The notes under the pieces: model-generated | Seen by the model: only the letters and a program-made list of their open reading frames with translations | The model's database searches: none | Told to the model about the DNA's origin: nothing | Source of the DNA: Thozetella sp. PMI_491 | Taxonomy: Eukaryota; Ascomycota; Sordariomycetes; Chaetosphaeriales; Chaetosphaeriaceae | Direction of reading: 5' to 3' | NCBI GenBank assembly: GCA_021432635.1 | Contig: MU270036.1 | Coordinates: 199,445-263,444, forward strand | Length of the DNA: 64,000 nt | Shown here: one piece after another, positions 1-12,065 of the stretch | Position numbering within the stretch: position 1 is the stretch's first letter | Layout: the number at the start of each line of letters is the position of its first letter | Made by a program: the position numbers and the translations under genes

Positions 1-161
1 ACACCCCGGCTATATCACCATTAATTTCGGCAGTCGGCCAAAACCATCAGTATTGCTCTCCATTTCTCGCCGGGATGAATTATTCTACCCTCGCATGTTG
101 TGAAGAGGGCAATCTTCAGCCGACTCTTCCACTTGAATTCTGAAGAAGCGGAGACCTCAAA

Positions 162-1022
162 ATGTTGCCTCAGCTTAGCATCGCTGCACTCGCCTTCGGC
201 CTCGCTGTCCAAGCGGCCAATGGCACGGAGACATGCACCTTGTCGCTACTTCGGGAAGCGACCGACCGCTATCTCGCCACCCAGAGCGCGGGTAGCGTGG
301 CCTGGCTCACTCCTATGCTATCCCCTAACGCCACGTATCTTGAGAATGGCAAGACGTTGGTCGGCTGGTCTTCCAACAGCACACTAGCTGCGATGCCACT
401 TCGCATCGATCGCAGCCACAGCATCTTTGACCTAACCCAATGCGCGGCCTTCACCGACCTCGTCGTCACAGACGCGTCGAACCCTCGCGTCATTGGGGCA
501 CAGATTAGGCTCACAGATGGCAAGATCTCCAAAATAGATCGTATCGTCACCACCCCCGGCGACTGGCTCTTCAATGCCACTGGCACGCTATACTACTCTC
601 TGCGCGAAGACTGGGGTGAGATCCCGGCAAGCAAGCGAGACAGCCGCGAGACTATCAAAGCCGCGGCCGATGCGTATCTCGATGTGTTCAAGAACGCGAG
701 CGTGCCGGTCCCCTGGGGCTCCCCGTGTGTCCGCCTCGAGGGCGGCGCATATACGGGAAAGGGACTGCCGACCGACAGCTGTAATGTCGGCGTGATCCAG
801 TCTTACGACATGCCCAACCGGCGCTATGTGATCGATGAGACAATCGGGGTGGTGAGCGTGCTTCTGGAGTTCGGAAGCATCAAGAACGCGCCGGACAGTC
901 ATATGTTCAGGGTGGAAGGAGGCAAACTGAGGTTTATCCATACGATGACATACTGCGAGGTGAAGCCCAACTGTGGATTCAGCTTCGGAAACATGGGTCC
1001 TCGCCCGACCAAGGCGAGGTAG
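162..1022 (+). CDS. Secreted DUF8021-like protein
   Basis: Single-exon gene of 286 aa. The first about 20 residues (MLPQLSIAALAFGLAVQAANG) form a hydrophobic signal peptide, so the product should be secreted or enter the ER. The body has several N-x-S/T glycosylation sites and Cys residues, and reads like two SnoaL-like halves: a segment after the signal peptide and a second one starting near residue 160 (ETIKAAADAYLDVF). This layout matches fungal secreted proteins grouped as DUF8021, whose function is unknown to me. It lies tail to tail with the zinc-cluster regulator on its right, 150 bp away. The family call rests on pattern recall; secretion is the firmer claim. Confidence 0.72.
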   Translation: MLPQLSIAALAFGLAVQAANGTETCTLSLLREATDRYLATQSAGSVAWLTPMLSPNATYLENGKTLVGWSSNSTLAAMPLRIDRSHSIFDLTQCAAFTDLVVTDASNPRVIGAQIRLTDGKISKIDRIVTTPGDWLFNATGTLYYSLREDWGEIPASKRDSRETIKAAADAYLDVFKNASVPVPWGSPCVRLEGGAYTGKGLPTDSCNVGVIQSYDMPNRRYVIDETIGVVSVLLEFGSIKNAPDSHMFRVEGGKLRFIHTMTYCEVKPNCGFSFGNMGPRPTKAR

Positions 1023-1171
1023 AGTGCTTGCTCCGTGTGAAGCAAAATAGGAGCTCAAGTTTGGGTATCAGTATATACAAGCTTGGTCCGCAAGCCCCGG
1101 AGCGGCGGACAATGGCGCCAATTTTTCCGAGATATAGCTTGATGGTTCCTTATTATGCCATCTCAACTAGC

Positions 1172-3612
1172 TCAGTCTGTACCTATCATGTGATCTATTG
1201 CGTCGACGTCGAGGGCAAAGTCGATATCGCTTTCGGGTGACTCGCCACCGCTCATGTACATACCTGACGAGTCACCCTCTAGCCCTGTGAACAGCGACGA
1301 CTCCTGCCAAGTTGGATCCGTGTCAAAGTTAAGAGGGTCATGCGCGCTAGGCCCCTCGACTAGTTCCACCAGAGACGGCCCGACGATTTTATTAGCCCAT
1401 GCTCTTCCCTTGTCGATGTCCACCAGCGACGGCCTAGGTAATGGCGCCTCCATGCTATCGAGAGACGTCTGGCCGAAATCGGCAACGCCCGATCTCGACG
1501 CTTCGGCACCGATCATCGGGGTCTGCAGATTTAGTACCCCAGGGCCTGCCGGGGTGGAGCCGCCCGCCCCGGCCGCGAGCGAAATTGTCCGCAGGGCGGC
1601 TTGCGCTATGAAGGCGACCGCATCTGCGACGTTGTAGACCTCGCAGAAATAGTCTAACACGCGCTTGCAGTTGGAGAGGCCTCGCATAGGGGGCTCCGAT
1701 GCTTCTCCAGTGGGATGCGCCTTTAGCTCGGCGATGTGAGCAATCATGGAGCTGAACAAGACAGTTATTCCTGAGCTCGGCAGGCACGGGATTAGACCAA
1801 GCTGTCCTAGTTCGAATGACGTGTCGCTAATGTATGTCGCTGCTTCGATCACTCTTGTGTGGGACAAGGCTCGGATATCCTGCATTTGGCCGGGAGCTTT
1901 TGTTGCGCGGAAAGAGGGAAGGCACATGGGCCGGAATAATGAGATGATGGCTGATTGGCATAGCATCTGGAGATAGATGCGGTGGAGGTTGATCACTGGC
2001 CCGGCTTCTTCTAGACTCTTCCCGCCGGCGTCGGGGGTCTGACAGACGACAGGGAGCGACTTCCTCCATCTGGTGATCGTTTCATAAATGTTGTGAACTG
2101 CCTCGATGTCAATGTCGGCATTCGGAGACATCATCATGGCGCTGGTGGTGGTATCTGGGCGGCCTCGCACGACGGTAGATTGAATCGAGTATTGCGTCTC
2201 GAGTACGTCGCTGATATACTTGCACAGCTGGAGTTTCGAGATGAAAATGGCGGCCAGTTCTCGCTGCCTTCCGACATCTCGTAGCAGCGTGCAACTGGCG
2301 GGCAGTACTGTATTCGTGGCCGGCAAGGCACGGATCTCGAAATCACTCTCCTCTAGCATGGATCCGCCGTATTTGGTCTCGTCTACCTTGGTAGGGCGCC
2401 GCATGCCGAGGGATATCAGGCGATCCCGCGCATAGCAGGACCACCAAATGCGCTTCTTGAGTCTCTCCTTTGACGTCGTCGCAGGGCCGGCGAGGGCATC
2501 CAGATCGATGGTATCGGCGATAGAGACGCCGACCCCAATCCAGTGCGAGGCATCCTTCTCGTCATCGAGGGTGTCGTGCCAGTACGACATAAGGAGGAGG
2601 GACTGGATGAGGATGATGTGGTCCGTCTCGTAGTCGAGGTTGTAGAGGATCCTTGTCCTCTGGAAGTAGGTCTGCCGCGCAGCCTTCTTCGACGGGAATC
2701 CCGCCATCTGCAGCTGTCGCATGTCGACAAACGGTGCGGCAGCAAAGAGGATGGCTTGGAGGAGAAGGAGGCTGATCTGGGGAGGTCCCCCAAGCTGTTC
2801 GTCTACTACCCCGCCAGGACGGCGGGCATTCTGTATAGCACCTAGTATCTCATGTAGGTCCAGGATGGGCATAAATGGATACACGTATTCGACGAAGCCC
2901 TGCAAGAAGGCGCCGAGAAGGGTGCTGTCGGGGACGGATAGGGCACCTTTCAAACCCAGGTACTCGGCATCATCCGCGGACATGTGTGGTGGGAGTGGCC
3001 GTATAAAGGACGGCAGAAGCACGGTATCCTGTATCTGCTCTGATAGCCCGATGGTTTCCGGCAGTCCGATTCCTTCGTGGAAGATCTCCTGTGAGAGTAC
3101 CGCCTCCACCGAGAAGACCGGGTCGATGGGGGATGTTATTGGAGCCGCTTTGGAGACATCGGCTATATTCTCGTCGGGGAAGGGGGTTGTGACAAACAGA
3201 GCCTCCTCAATACCGTCTAGCCTCGGAGCACTAGTTGCACTCGCTGTGCCCCTGAAGTTCCGATGTGACCTGCTTAGTAGGGGTTCCACTCAGGTGGTAT
3301 CTGCAGTTGACTTACCTTCGATTGCGCGGCAGAACGACGCACTAGAGAACAGATCAGCCTTACGGACCATTGCAAAAGCCACGCGCTCTGAGGGGAGCGG
3401 TCTACCTCGATCTCGTCCAGCCGGCAGTTCGTGCAAGGCGTCTGCTGGATGACGTTGCACCGGACCTTGCGGGACCGGCAGGAAAGGCACGCCCGCACGG
3501 CTCGGCGCTTCCTCCCGGACGAGGCAGGACCCGGCACGCTACTTGCTGTGGGGTTGGCGGTCGGGGTCGACTGCTCCGCGAGCGAAGAAGCCATGACTGT
3601 AGCGGCGGACAA
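1172..3612 (-). CDS. Zn2Cys6 transcription factor, Ctf1-beta-like
   Basis: Three exons on the minus strand: 3406-3612, 3316-3341 and 1172-3269, giving 776 aa. The 26-nt middle exon is needed to supply the sixth zinc-cluster cysteine. Joined, the cluster reads C42, C45, C52, C60, C63, C70 in the C-x2-C-x6-C-x7-C-x2-C-x6-C pattern. The first intron (64 nt) follows codon GAG and ends CTCTAG; the second is only 46 nt (GTAAGT to AAGCAG). Around residue 355 there is a fungal_trans signature (WWSCYARDRLISLGMRRP) typical of regulators related to cutinase transcription factor 1 beta. It is expected to be a nuclear DNA-binding regulator. It sits between the DUF8021-like gene and a second regulator transcribed in the same direction, so it may be a local cluster regulator. 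Target genes cannot be told from sequence. Confidence 0.87.
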
Positions 3613-4511
3613 AGATCCACCGCGTCGGAGTCGCGGCGAGCGGCTATGGATAAGGGAATCGCGAACGCGCGGGGGTTGCCGGTAGAAGCCCCGCCTCGGT
3701 GTGCTCGATGCGCGTGGAACGATAGATTGGCTTTCGCCGACGGTGAGAGATTTTGCATTCGACTTTGTCGAAAGGACGCGTGCCCCGAAGATTGGAGTAG
3801 CGGGGCCCCAACAAGCAAATTCGTCCGATGGTGCGGCGCTAGGTCTGGGGTAAAGGAGGGGTCACGCTTGGATGTATCTGGGGTAGCCTCCCCGGTAGTT
3901 ACCGGAGAAAGACGCCGACGCTCGCCACACAAGCAGTGAGTTCGGCCAGTCGGGGGGCTCCCAAGTCCGAGAATTCGGGGGCAGGGGGGTAGCACAACGG
4001 CCTGTCGGCTACAGCGTTTTGGCAGGTGTGCGGCACAAGCCGTATCCCGACCCAATCTACTTAGCTCCGATGCGAATGCCGGTTTCGCGATGCAGCCAGC
4101 CCATCCCGAGGCGACGGAGAATAAGCGAAGCATGGGTGAAGGTCTACCTGAAATTATTCACACTCGCAGTCGAAGGCACCACGGCAAACATCCCAACGCC
4201 AGTAGATATTCGACGGGTTTTGTAGTGCTAATATCGTGCAACCCCCACATGCACAGCTCCCTCTCGTTCGTCCGATTAGGAGTGCGATTAGGACCACAGT
4301 GCTGGGATAAATTGGAGTGAATGAAGTGGGGCTAGGCTTGGCCGGAGCCAGGGTCGGGGCCGGGGATTTGACGTTCGGCCCGGACCGGGATTCACGAACT
4401 CCTCGGTCTTGCTACCTGCCATTGAACCCGTTCTCGCCGGCATTCTAAGCTTAGGGTTACCTACTTAGCATCTCTGTCCTCTGCCCCGGCCATGGCTCTG
4501 TTAGGTAACCG
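3613..4511. other. Intergenic, promoter side of the 1172-3612 regulator
   Basis: About 900 bp between two minus-strand regulators. It holds the upstream region of the first and the 3' flank of the second. I see no coding family, repeat array or RNA gene in it. Confidence 0.5.
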
Positions 4512-6283
4512 CTACCATGACGTAACTTCCAGTGCCGAGAACAGCCCAGAGCAGTCCATATTGCCTCCCCATCTTCGTAGCGGGTCGACAGTGCTCGACG
4601 TCTTCTCCGCGAGAACACTCGCTTCACAACTCCTCTGAATGAGTTTGGCCAGCGATCTGCCGTCCCACGGCCCCTCACGGGCAGTGCAGCTAGAGAGCAG
4701 CCGCATGATCCGCGCCTTGTGCTCGGGATCAGTAGCGTATACCAACGAAAAATACAGCGGTGCAACGATGCCCGTCTCGGCCGTAAAGTCCAAAGGGATG
4801 TAGGCGTTTTTGGTGAACGCCATCCTTGTATCGTACAGTTTCTCGGCGTAGAATAGTGTCCCTTCCAACAGCGTGACTGAGATGTTTGATTCGTTGCAGT
4901 CCCGAGACCGGAGGGGCATCATGGCGATCACGGATTCCATGCACTTGATCTGTAGCATGTCTAGCTGGCTGCTTGCGTACTCCCTGGTCTCGGGCTTTGG
5001 GGCGTGGGGGCCGGCGAGAAAGGCCAAGTACGTGGCGCTCATGGCATTGGCCCGGCTGATTAGGCACGAGTGCTGCAACATGATCTCGGGAGTTGCCCAG
5101 AACGCCGCATCGCCACGGTGATTCCGGGTTTCATAATCCCGAGCCATGACGTCGTTGGTGAGGTCCAGTCTGGCTTTATGCGCCTCATCGAGGCTGAAAA
5201 ACGCTTCCGGCAGGCTGCTGCCGTCGTCGTGGCGCGATCGTGTGTAAAGGCGGGGCGCAAGGGTCAGCGGCACGTCGTACGCAAACAGTCGCTCGCAGAT
5301 TTCCAAGTGGCGGAAGTAGTTAATGATGCCCCGCAGCTCATCGTTGGATACATCCCTGCACAGTGGCGGCCTATCATGACCAGAGCCGGCTGGGCTGAAG
5401 AGGTAGCCGACGTCGAAGGAGCTCTCGATGATCTGGACTCCGCTGCGTAGATGGGTGATGGCGCCGCGGTGGTTGAACCGGAGATTTTCAAAGCAGGTGA
5501 AGACTAGGCAGCACATGACGGCTAGGATGCCCCGGTCGGGGTTATCAGACGAGATGAGGCAATTGAGGTGGTTCATAGCCTGGTCGTATTGGCGCATGAT
5601 GAACATCTCCAAGGGGGAGATGGCCTGCAGCCGGTCGGACGCATACCGGCTCATGACGGCCGAGTGTGAGCCCTCCCGGGTGGTCTTGAAGAATTGATAG
5701 GCCGCCCCGAGGGCAACCATGGCATGTTTCAGTGCGTCGTGGTACTGGGCCACCCTAGGAGCCAGAACGGTCCAGAACTCGGACACGTTGCCGACATGCA
5801 GCGCCACGCCGGCCTCGGTGGCCACGCGGGAGGCATAGAAGAAGCGCCTCTCAGGCTCCGTTCCTCGGATGGTCATCGCCGGCGGCTGCCAGAAGAGAGG
5901 AGTAGGGAGCCTCGGCCTGAGCGGAGGATAGTTCGGCGGGTGAGAGAACGCGCGCATCAGGGAGGCATAGCCATCACACTTACGGCCCGACGAGACACAC
6001 CTGCGGCACGCCGGCTTCTCCTCGTCACATTTGACCCTACGTATCCTGCAGCGGGCTGCGTGTTAGCTTTTTGGGGCGGGCGGGGCAGGCGGCCGCCCGG
6101 AACGAGCTGGAGCGAGGTGACCATACTTGCTGCTCCATGTCAGCACTCTTGTCGCTACGCTTGGCATGGGATTCATGGCCAAGCACGCAGGGGGAGAGGG
6201 AGGTAGGTCGGATAGGGTAGGTATGCTAACCATGTAATGCATCCAGTCCTACGCTTCGCGTGGCTCTGTCGCCTAATCTCCAT
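4512..6283 (-). CDS. Zn2Cys6 regulator with a defective zinc cluster
   Basis: Two exons, 6231-6283 and 4512-6045, joined across a 185-nt intron (GTTAGC donor, CTGCAG acceptor), 528 aa. The start exon encodes MEIRRQSHAKRRTGCIT, the usual lead-in to a fungal zinc cluster. The second exon continues IRRVKCDEEKPACRRC, then VSSGRKCDGY. Cysteines 15, 24, 31, 34 and 41 are present, but the second cysteine (expected at 18) is Trp, made by TG plus G across the junction, and the following Arg is missing. This equals a 3-nt loss at the exon end. The rest is a C-terminal fungal_trans_2 (DUF3468)-like regulatory domain. A downstream ATG at 6176 gives an alternative first exon without any zinc-cluster cysteine, which fits worse. 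DNA binding may be weakened or lost. Confidence 0.75.
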
Positions 6284-7318
6284 CGCGACCTTCACGTGTG
6301 GTTCTTCCTGTAGACACAAACACGGTGAATATTGCCAGACCAATGCAGTGGGGCCTTCTGCAAAAGAGAGGGTTGTACGATGCCATCTGCCGCAGCAGCC
6401 AATTTAGGGAATTTTTGACCTTCCGCTCCCGCAGACAAAAGAGTTCATGCCAGTTGGAAACGAGGATGACGACGTACCCATCCAAGCCGTCTCATCTCTT
6501 GCCCGACGCGTGCTTGGAGTCTACGCACGACCCTTGACTCCGTACAATTGGGGCACAGCGCTCCCCGAAAAGGGAAAGAGTACGACTCGGCCAATCAGAC
6601 CCCCATCTCTGGTGGATTTGTCCCCATTTCACCCCACCTATGCCCCGTTTATCTCCAAGGGCGGCCCATGCCTTCCTGCCAGGCATCAAAACTTAATTAT
6701 GTTCTTTCCTGGGGCGGCTTCCAGGCTTCCAAACTTCTAGGGCCGCTTGGGCTCACACCCGATTGATCTGATTCGTGTCTAGGGTCTGGCTTAGTGCCAG
6801 ATGTATGGCGCGACTACTGTAATACTCCGTCTTGTCCGTACATCCAAGCCCTACTACTCCTTCGCCCCCACTGGCGTCTGGTATCGGTTCACAAGGGGAG
6901 CCTGAGCCGCTCTGGACTGGCACGACTGGTCCGTCCAGGCTCGGCTATCTTCCCTTGAGAGGTTAGGTTACTTCGGAACACACACCTGTCATATCTCATC
7001 CCTCAATCGCCCTCGATCGGTACAACATATTCAATATTCCCGGTACAAGGCAATAAATATTATGTACTCATCGCTGGAGAGTGGGGCATTGATGGTCTGT
7101 TGATTTGAACAAGGCGGGCGGGGTATCTATGTGGCTTTTCTCAGTCCCAACAGTATATAGCATTGGCAGGCAGCCACTCGATCCCATCCAGGTCATCGGT
7201 AGCAAGCCTCCTCCATGAGCCCCCACGACCTGACAGGGCCGTGCCTTTGTCTTGCCGCTTGCCGCAGTCGTGCAGCCTCACTTCAGCTGCCCAGGCCCGG
7301 AGGACAGCCATCGGCAAC
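6284..7318. other. Divergent intergenic region, regulator / P450
   Basis: About 1 kb between the minus-strand regulator (start 6283) and the plus-strand P450 (start 7319), so it probably carries both promoters. Apart from the TATA-like box listed separately, no feature could be supported. Confidence 0.5.
7154..7159 (+). promoter_or_regulatory. TATA-like box of the P450 gene
   Basis: TATATA lies about 165 bp before the ATG at 7319 and upstream of the first in-frame methionine. It supports starting the P450 at 7319 and not at the TTG-initiated open frame beginning at 7163. Confidence 0.4.
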
Positions 7319-9158
7319 ATGAACGTCGCAACTGCTGTGGCGGCAGCCTCGCTGCTCCTCTGTGTCTATCTTCTGCATCGATGGGCTCTGCCCAAACCAA
7401 TTCCCGGAATCCCCTACAATGTCGAGTCGGCCGCCCGCATCACGGGTGACTTGCCCCTGCTCGCAAAGGCCAGTGCTAAGCGCTATCTGTGGTTCGGCGA
7501 GATGGCATGGAAGCACAAGGCGCCGGTGGTCCAGGTCTTCCTCAAGCCTTTCGCCAAGCCGCTTGTCGTAGTGGCCAATTTCAGAGAAGTCGTCGACATC
7601 ACACTGCGGCGGACAAAGGAGTTCGATGCTGGGCCGAGAACCACCAAGCATTTCTTGCACCTGGTCCCGGACGGCCACTTGACCATGTCTAGCCGCGACC
7701 CCCGGTTCAAACACAACACGGAGCTTATTCGAGATCTAATGACGCCGGCATTTTTGAACGCGGTAGGTGAACAAGGCGCAGCACGTCGTGTGTGATGGTT
7801 GTTAACCTAATGGCGTTGCATTACAGGCCTCGGCACCCCACATCTATGAAAAGGCGAATCTTTTGCTCAAACTATGGCGGATGAAGAGCCAAATTTGCAA
7901 GGGCCAAGCTTTCGATGTTGGTACCGATATTCACAAGTATGGCCTCGACAACATTATGGCGATCGCATTCGGCGTCGACCCAAGCAAAGCATCACTCCAG
8001 AGGGACTTGGACTACCTGGAAGAAAACGCCTACTCGGCCTCGTCGGAGGAGGGAGACGCAAGGTTACCGCAGCTCGGCATCTCTCCCGAGCTTCAGGCTA
8101 TGCTCACGCTCACACGGTCCGCCGGCGTAGTTGCTCGCAACCCTCTCATTGCACTATTCTGTTCGCTGTATTGCCGCATGTCGCCAATGAAGGAAGCACT
8201 GGCTACAAAAGAAAAGTTCATCTCGACCGAGTTGGATAATGCCGTGCAAAGGCTTAGAGACGGAGAGCTGGTGGCTGACAGCGCCAAGTCGGCCCTTGAT
8301 CAGATGATCCTCAGAGAGACGGCAGCGGCGACGAAAGAGGGACGAGCGCCGCATTACTATTCGCGTTCGATGTACGACGAGGTGGGTGATCTTGTGGACC
8401 AGGCAGGAGGACGCTGCAGCTGCTGACTTAAATTCCAGCTATTTACATATCTGATCGGCGGCCTCGATACAACAACTTCGGTCATGCAGTGGGCCGTGAG
8501 GTATTTCGCCCAGCATCAGGATGTCCAAGCACGCCTACGGCAAGCTCTCTGGGAGGCGTTCCCAAGCGCTCGCGCTGAATGCCGGATACCGACCCTAGCC
8601 GAACTGCTGGGGGCGAGGATAGCATATCTGGACGCCGTGATCGAGGAGATCCTGCGACACGCATACGTAATCGGCTTCTTCTTCCGGGAGGCGCTGTGCG
8701 ATACCCAAATCCTCGGGAAGCACATTCCGAAGGGGACTGTCTTGTTCTTGGCGATGAACGGCCCCGGCATGCTGTTTCCCGAGGTGCCCGTGGACGAAAG
8801 CCAGCGGAGTGACGGCGCAAAACGCAATAAGCTGCAGTATGGCCGGTGGGATCCCGAAGACATCGGCCAGTTCAAGCCGGAGCGGTGGTTGAGAGTTCAA
8901 GATGGAGGCGACAGTCGCGACCAACTCGAGTTTAACCCCGCGGCGGGTCCATTTCTGAACTTCGGAAGCGGGTCCAGGGGCTGCTTCGGCAAGAGGCTGG
9001 CATACTTGGAGCTTCGGATGACGTTTGCCTTGCTGGTGTGGACGTTCGACTTCACGGAGCTCAGCGGGGAATTGGGCGCAATGGACGAAGAGCTATTGAT
9101 GACCAGGAAGCCCAAGCTCTGTTATATTAAGCCCAAGATAGTTGAGATGGATCCATAA
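7319..9158 (+). CDS. Cytochrome P450 monooxygenase
   Basis: Three exons, 7319-7762, 7827-8381 and 8439-9158, 572 aa. Introns are 64 nt (GTAGGT...TTACAG) and 57 nt (GTGGGT...TTCCAG), both in phase 0. An N-terminal hydrophobic anchor (MNVATAVAAASLLLCVYLLH) places it on the ER membrane. The I-helix motif GGLDTTTS is near residue 341, ExxR (EILR) at about 403-406, PERW follows, and the heme-binding loop FGSGSRGCFGKR carries the axial Cys near residue 515. All P450 hallmarks are intact, so it should be an active haem-thiolate oxidase needing a P450 reductase. Substrate is unknown. It is flanked by zinc-cluster regulators on both sides and is the only enzyme in the left 12 kb, which suggests a decayed, dispersed or very small metabolic locus. 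Confidence 0.93.
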
Positions 9159-9489
9159 GACCAGAAACCGATCAGACAACCAATAGCTGTAGGATGGAGA
9201 CATGCCATTCCTCTCTACCTGCGTCTATTCTAACTCGTGTTCCTCATACACTCGGTGTGTCTATTTGTCGGTTTAACTGTCGCAGCGTGTCCCCCCCCCC
9301 CCTGGAATTCTCTAGCGCGGAGTTCCAGGCTTCGGGGAGTATCGGTTAGTGGATACTGAGGTTCTCCGCAGCGAATGGGAGACCTCGTGGCTGTGGCATC
9401 GTCCGTTTCGTCCCCAGAAGAGCAACTCTACTTGGGCCATTGGGTTAAGTTGTCGTGGGCCATGGTTACTTAGTGGCGCGCACGTCCAC

Positions 9490-11643
9490 TTATCGAGGGG
9501 GAGCGGACGGCGAGTTGTTGCGCCGTAGGCTTTCCAATATCGCTGCCACCTGCTTGAAGTCGGGGGCTTCCTCGGCCCAGCGCTCCAGCGCTTTGGCAGC
9601 CGTGTCTATTGCGGCCATCCATCCTTCCGGCATCTGGAACCTGCCGCTTCGTGCAGCGGCGAGGACGATGAAAGCGCGGGCGGCGGCCGTACGGATTACA
9701 TACCAAGTGCCGTGATGGCGGTGATGCGAGACCATGTCTAGCATCATTTTAACGCATAGGCCCAGGCAGCCCTCTGCTAACGGCCTTACTCGGTCGAGGA
9801 AGGGATCGCCCGCCGGCTGGTGGATCATGTAGTACAGAAAGGGGCGTCGAATCCATTCGCGGCCGGCTTGGGCGCGATGCTGGACGTAATGCGCAAGCTC
9901 GGTGGTCGACGCCTCCCAGTTGGCGATGTCAATCTGCGGTGGAATGTGTGATGACCTATGCCCATGTTAGAGCACAGGATGGGAAAGTTCCGATTGCACG
10001 ATGATTGGCGATTCTTACCAAACCTCAATCTGCTCATCAAAATCCTCGCAATGGCCGATCATCGGCCCGACGTCTCGAATCCAGCCTGCTTCGCCGTCAC
10101 GGCTCATGGTGGCGATGGCACGGTTCATTATCCTGCGGTAAGATATCTCCGCAAGGTAATAGAACCAACTTCGCTCTTCTTCTGGTTCTATATCTCCTGT
10201 TGCAAAATAATATGACTCATCCGGGGCTGCTGGCGATGCAAATTCTCTCGGGGGCGTTGGGAACAGCGCGGGGAAGTCTACGTGGGCGAGGCCGCTCGGA
10301 GGTAATGGTATCTCAAGTCGAATTTCGCTATGATAGAATGAAAATAGTTAGCTACGGCTGTCCCTTCACTGGGTTTCTCTCGCTCCAGTAGCTGGATTTA
10401 AGTCGCGGGCAAGTCTCACAACTCAGACTTCAGGCACGACCAGTATACACGCTGCTCCAGCCGACGTGCTTCGTCAGACTGGATGGCGCCCCTCTGCTGT
10501 TGGCTCCATATTAGGCTCCGGAAGTTCACAGCGGCGAGGTTGAAGTAGTGCCACGCTCGCAATGGCCGGAGGCTGTACATTTCGAAGACGGCGCAGAAGA
10601 AGAAGCACTGGATCTGGAGCGCGGAAAGCTCCAAAAGACCGAGTCGCCTCCTTGCTGCAAGGTAATACGACGACGCCGTGGCTTGGTTTAGAGTGGCCGC
10701 CCCCAGAGACCTAGTAGAGCCTGGCGTATCTTCTTCGCCGGGGTCTCGCCGGAAGGGTGATGAGAGGCAGCCGAGTGCACAGGCGATAAGCTGAGTTGCG
10801 CTGGTTATCAGCCAAACATGCAAGACACAAGGAATGGGTGCAGCGTACAACCAGACATGATTTCCCATCCCAGCCCGCGCCATTTTGCGCCGCTTCTCTC
10901 ACCATGGCCTGAAAATCCACGATGTCTAAGATCGGGTTTTTGATATGGACATAGGCCAGAAACCTTTTTGATAGTGGAATGAAGTCATCTTCCTGCACGC
11001 CCCGACCCAACGTGCTCGTTCCTGTGGCATGACCGCTCGCATAGCCGGCGTCTGCTGCTTCGGTCTCGAATACGAAGGATGTCACCTGGGAATACTCCGC
11101 CCCAAAGACGGGCCATCGAAGAATGTATTCACAGCTCGTGCTTGCTGCAGTCAGTGTAGGGTCATCGAGGCAGCTGAGATCGTCTTCCTTAGAGCCTTGC
11201 TGCGTGCTGGGCGGAGTGCACCCGGAAGCGGCTCCTGCATGTGCCGAAGGAGGCTGGGCTAGTTGGGAGGGCTCAGTGAGGACCCCTGAAGAGGTCCCTT
11301 CCAGCAAATTGACCACGTGATTCACGCGATCGAGGATGGCCAAGGTTGCGGAATCAAAACTGCACTCGCCAGGTCAGCTGCATGACCGGGGAAGCGCGCC
11401 TGGCATTGTAGGATGTAGGACCGACCCAGAGTAGTCACTTGGCCCCGCGTCCCGATAGACGCACTGGCCTTGGCTCCGTTGGCAAAACCCGCACACCGGG
11501 CGAATGTTGTCGCATTTCGTCTTTCGGGCGCGGCAGGGCTCGCACGCGACGATGGCCCGCATCCGGCGATACATGCCTGCTGTGCGTTGTCTCTTGTTCT
11601 CCGGGGGCCCATCCCCGCTGGCCTGAGGGCTTGGGTTTGACAT
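9490..11643 (-). CDS. Zn2Cys6 transcription factor, five exons
   Basis: Five exons on the minus strand: 11426-11643, 10849-11359, 10420-10790, 10019-10327 and 9490-9955, giving 624 aa. The zinc cluster is complete (C34, C37, C44, C51, C54, C61; CEPCRARKTKC, then C-x2-C). Splicing restores conserved runs of this regulator family: SDYSG joined to FDSATLAILDRVNHVV, CLVLIACALGCL, YWSCLKSEFEIRLEIPLP, and EERSWFYYLAEISYRRIMN. It ends with a region containing FLYYMIHQPAGDPF and HHRHHGTWYVIR. Introns carry clear branch points (GCTGAC, GCTGATAAC, GCTAAC, CTCTAAC). The donor of intron 1 (GTCGGT) is weak, and the intron 2 donor could shift by 3 nt. It is tail to tail with the P450 and likely a local nuclear regulator. 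Confidence 0.88.
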
Positions 11644-12065
11644 CTAGCTTAAGGAGAGGGCGTGTCTCGCGCCTGGGCCTGCTATTGCCCCATGCGAATG
11701 TTCAGGAGCTAGCTTCCAGAATGAAGTCGGGGAATAGCGGAAACGATTTGCAGACTGAGGAAACTGGCGTATTTTTGGGGAGGGCAAGAGATGCGCTAGC
11801 GAGTAATGGGCCTGACCGCGGGGAGTGCCTAGCTTCTCTCGGATAGGTACCCTGAACTGTACAGTACTAACTCGAGAGAAAGCCGGACCCACACTTGCAG
11901 TTCGTCCACGAGACTCTTGCATCGCAGTATATTATAGTATGCTACCAGCGAAAATAGATTGAGACATGTAGTTCTAGAATCTGACACTTTAGGGAGATGC
12001 CCTCACTGGGAACTTCTTGTACGGAGCTTATCCCTAGGCAATATGACAGTATCGTCGGGCCTACT
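11644..12065. other. Upstream region of the five-exon regulator
   Basis: Promoter side of the minus-strand regulator starting at 11643. I see no gene; it ends at the inverted-repeat element. Confidence 0.45.

Noticed and set aside
6121-6176. ATG at 6176 as first exon of the 4512-6283 regulator
   Set aside because: It splices in frame but supplies no zinc-cluster cysteine, while the 6231-6283 exon matches the family lead-in RRTGCIT.
7163-7318. Longer N-terminus for the P450
   Set aside because: That frame begins with TTG just after a TATA-like box; the first ATG in frame (7319) starts the membrane anchor.
9288-9303. Poly-C runs here and near 22697, 51230
   Set aside because: Homopolymers in noncoding DNA; no function can be supported, and length may be a sequencing matter.
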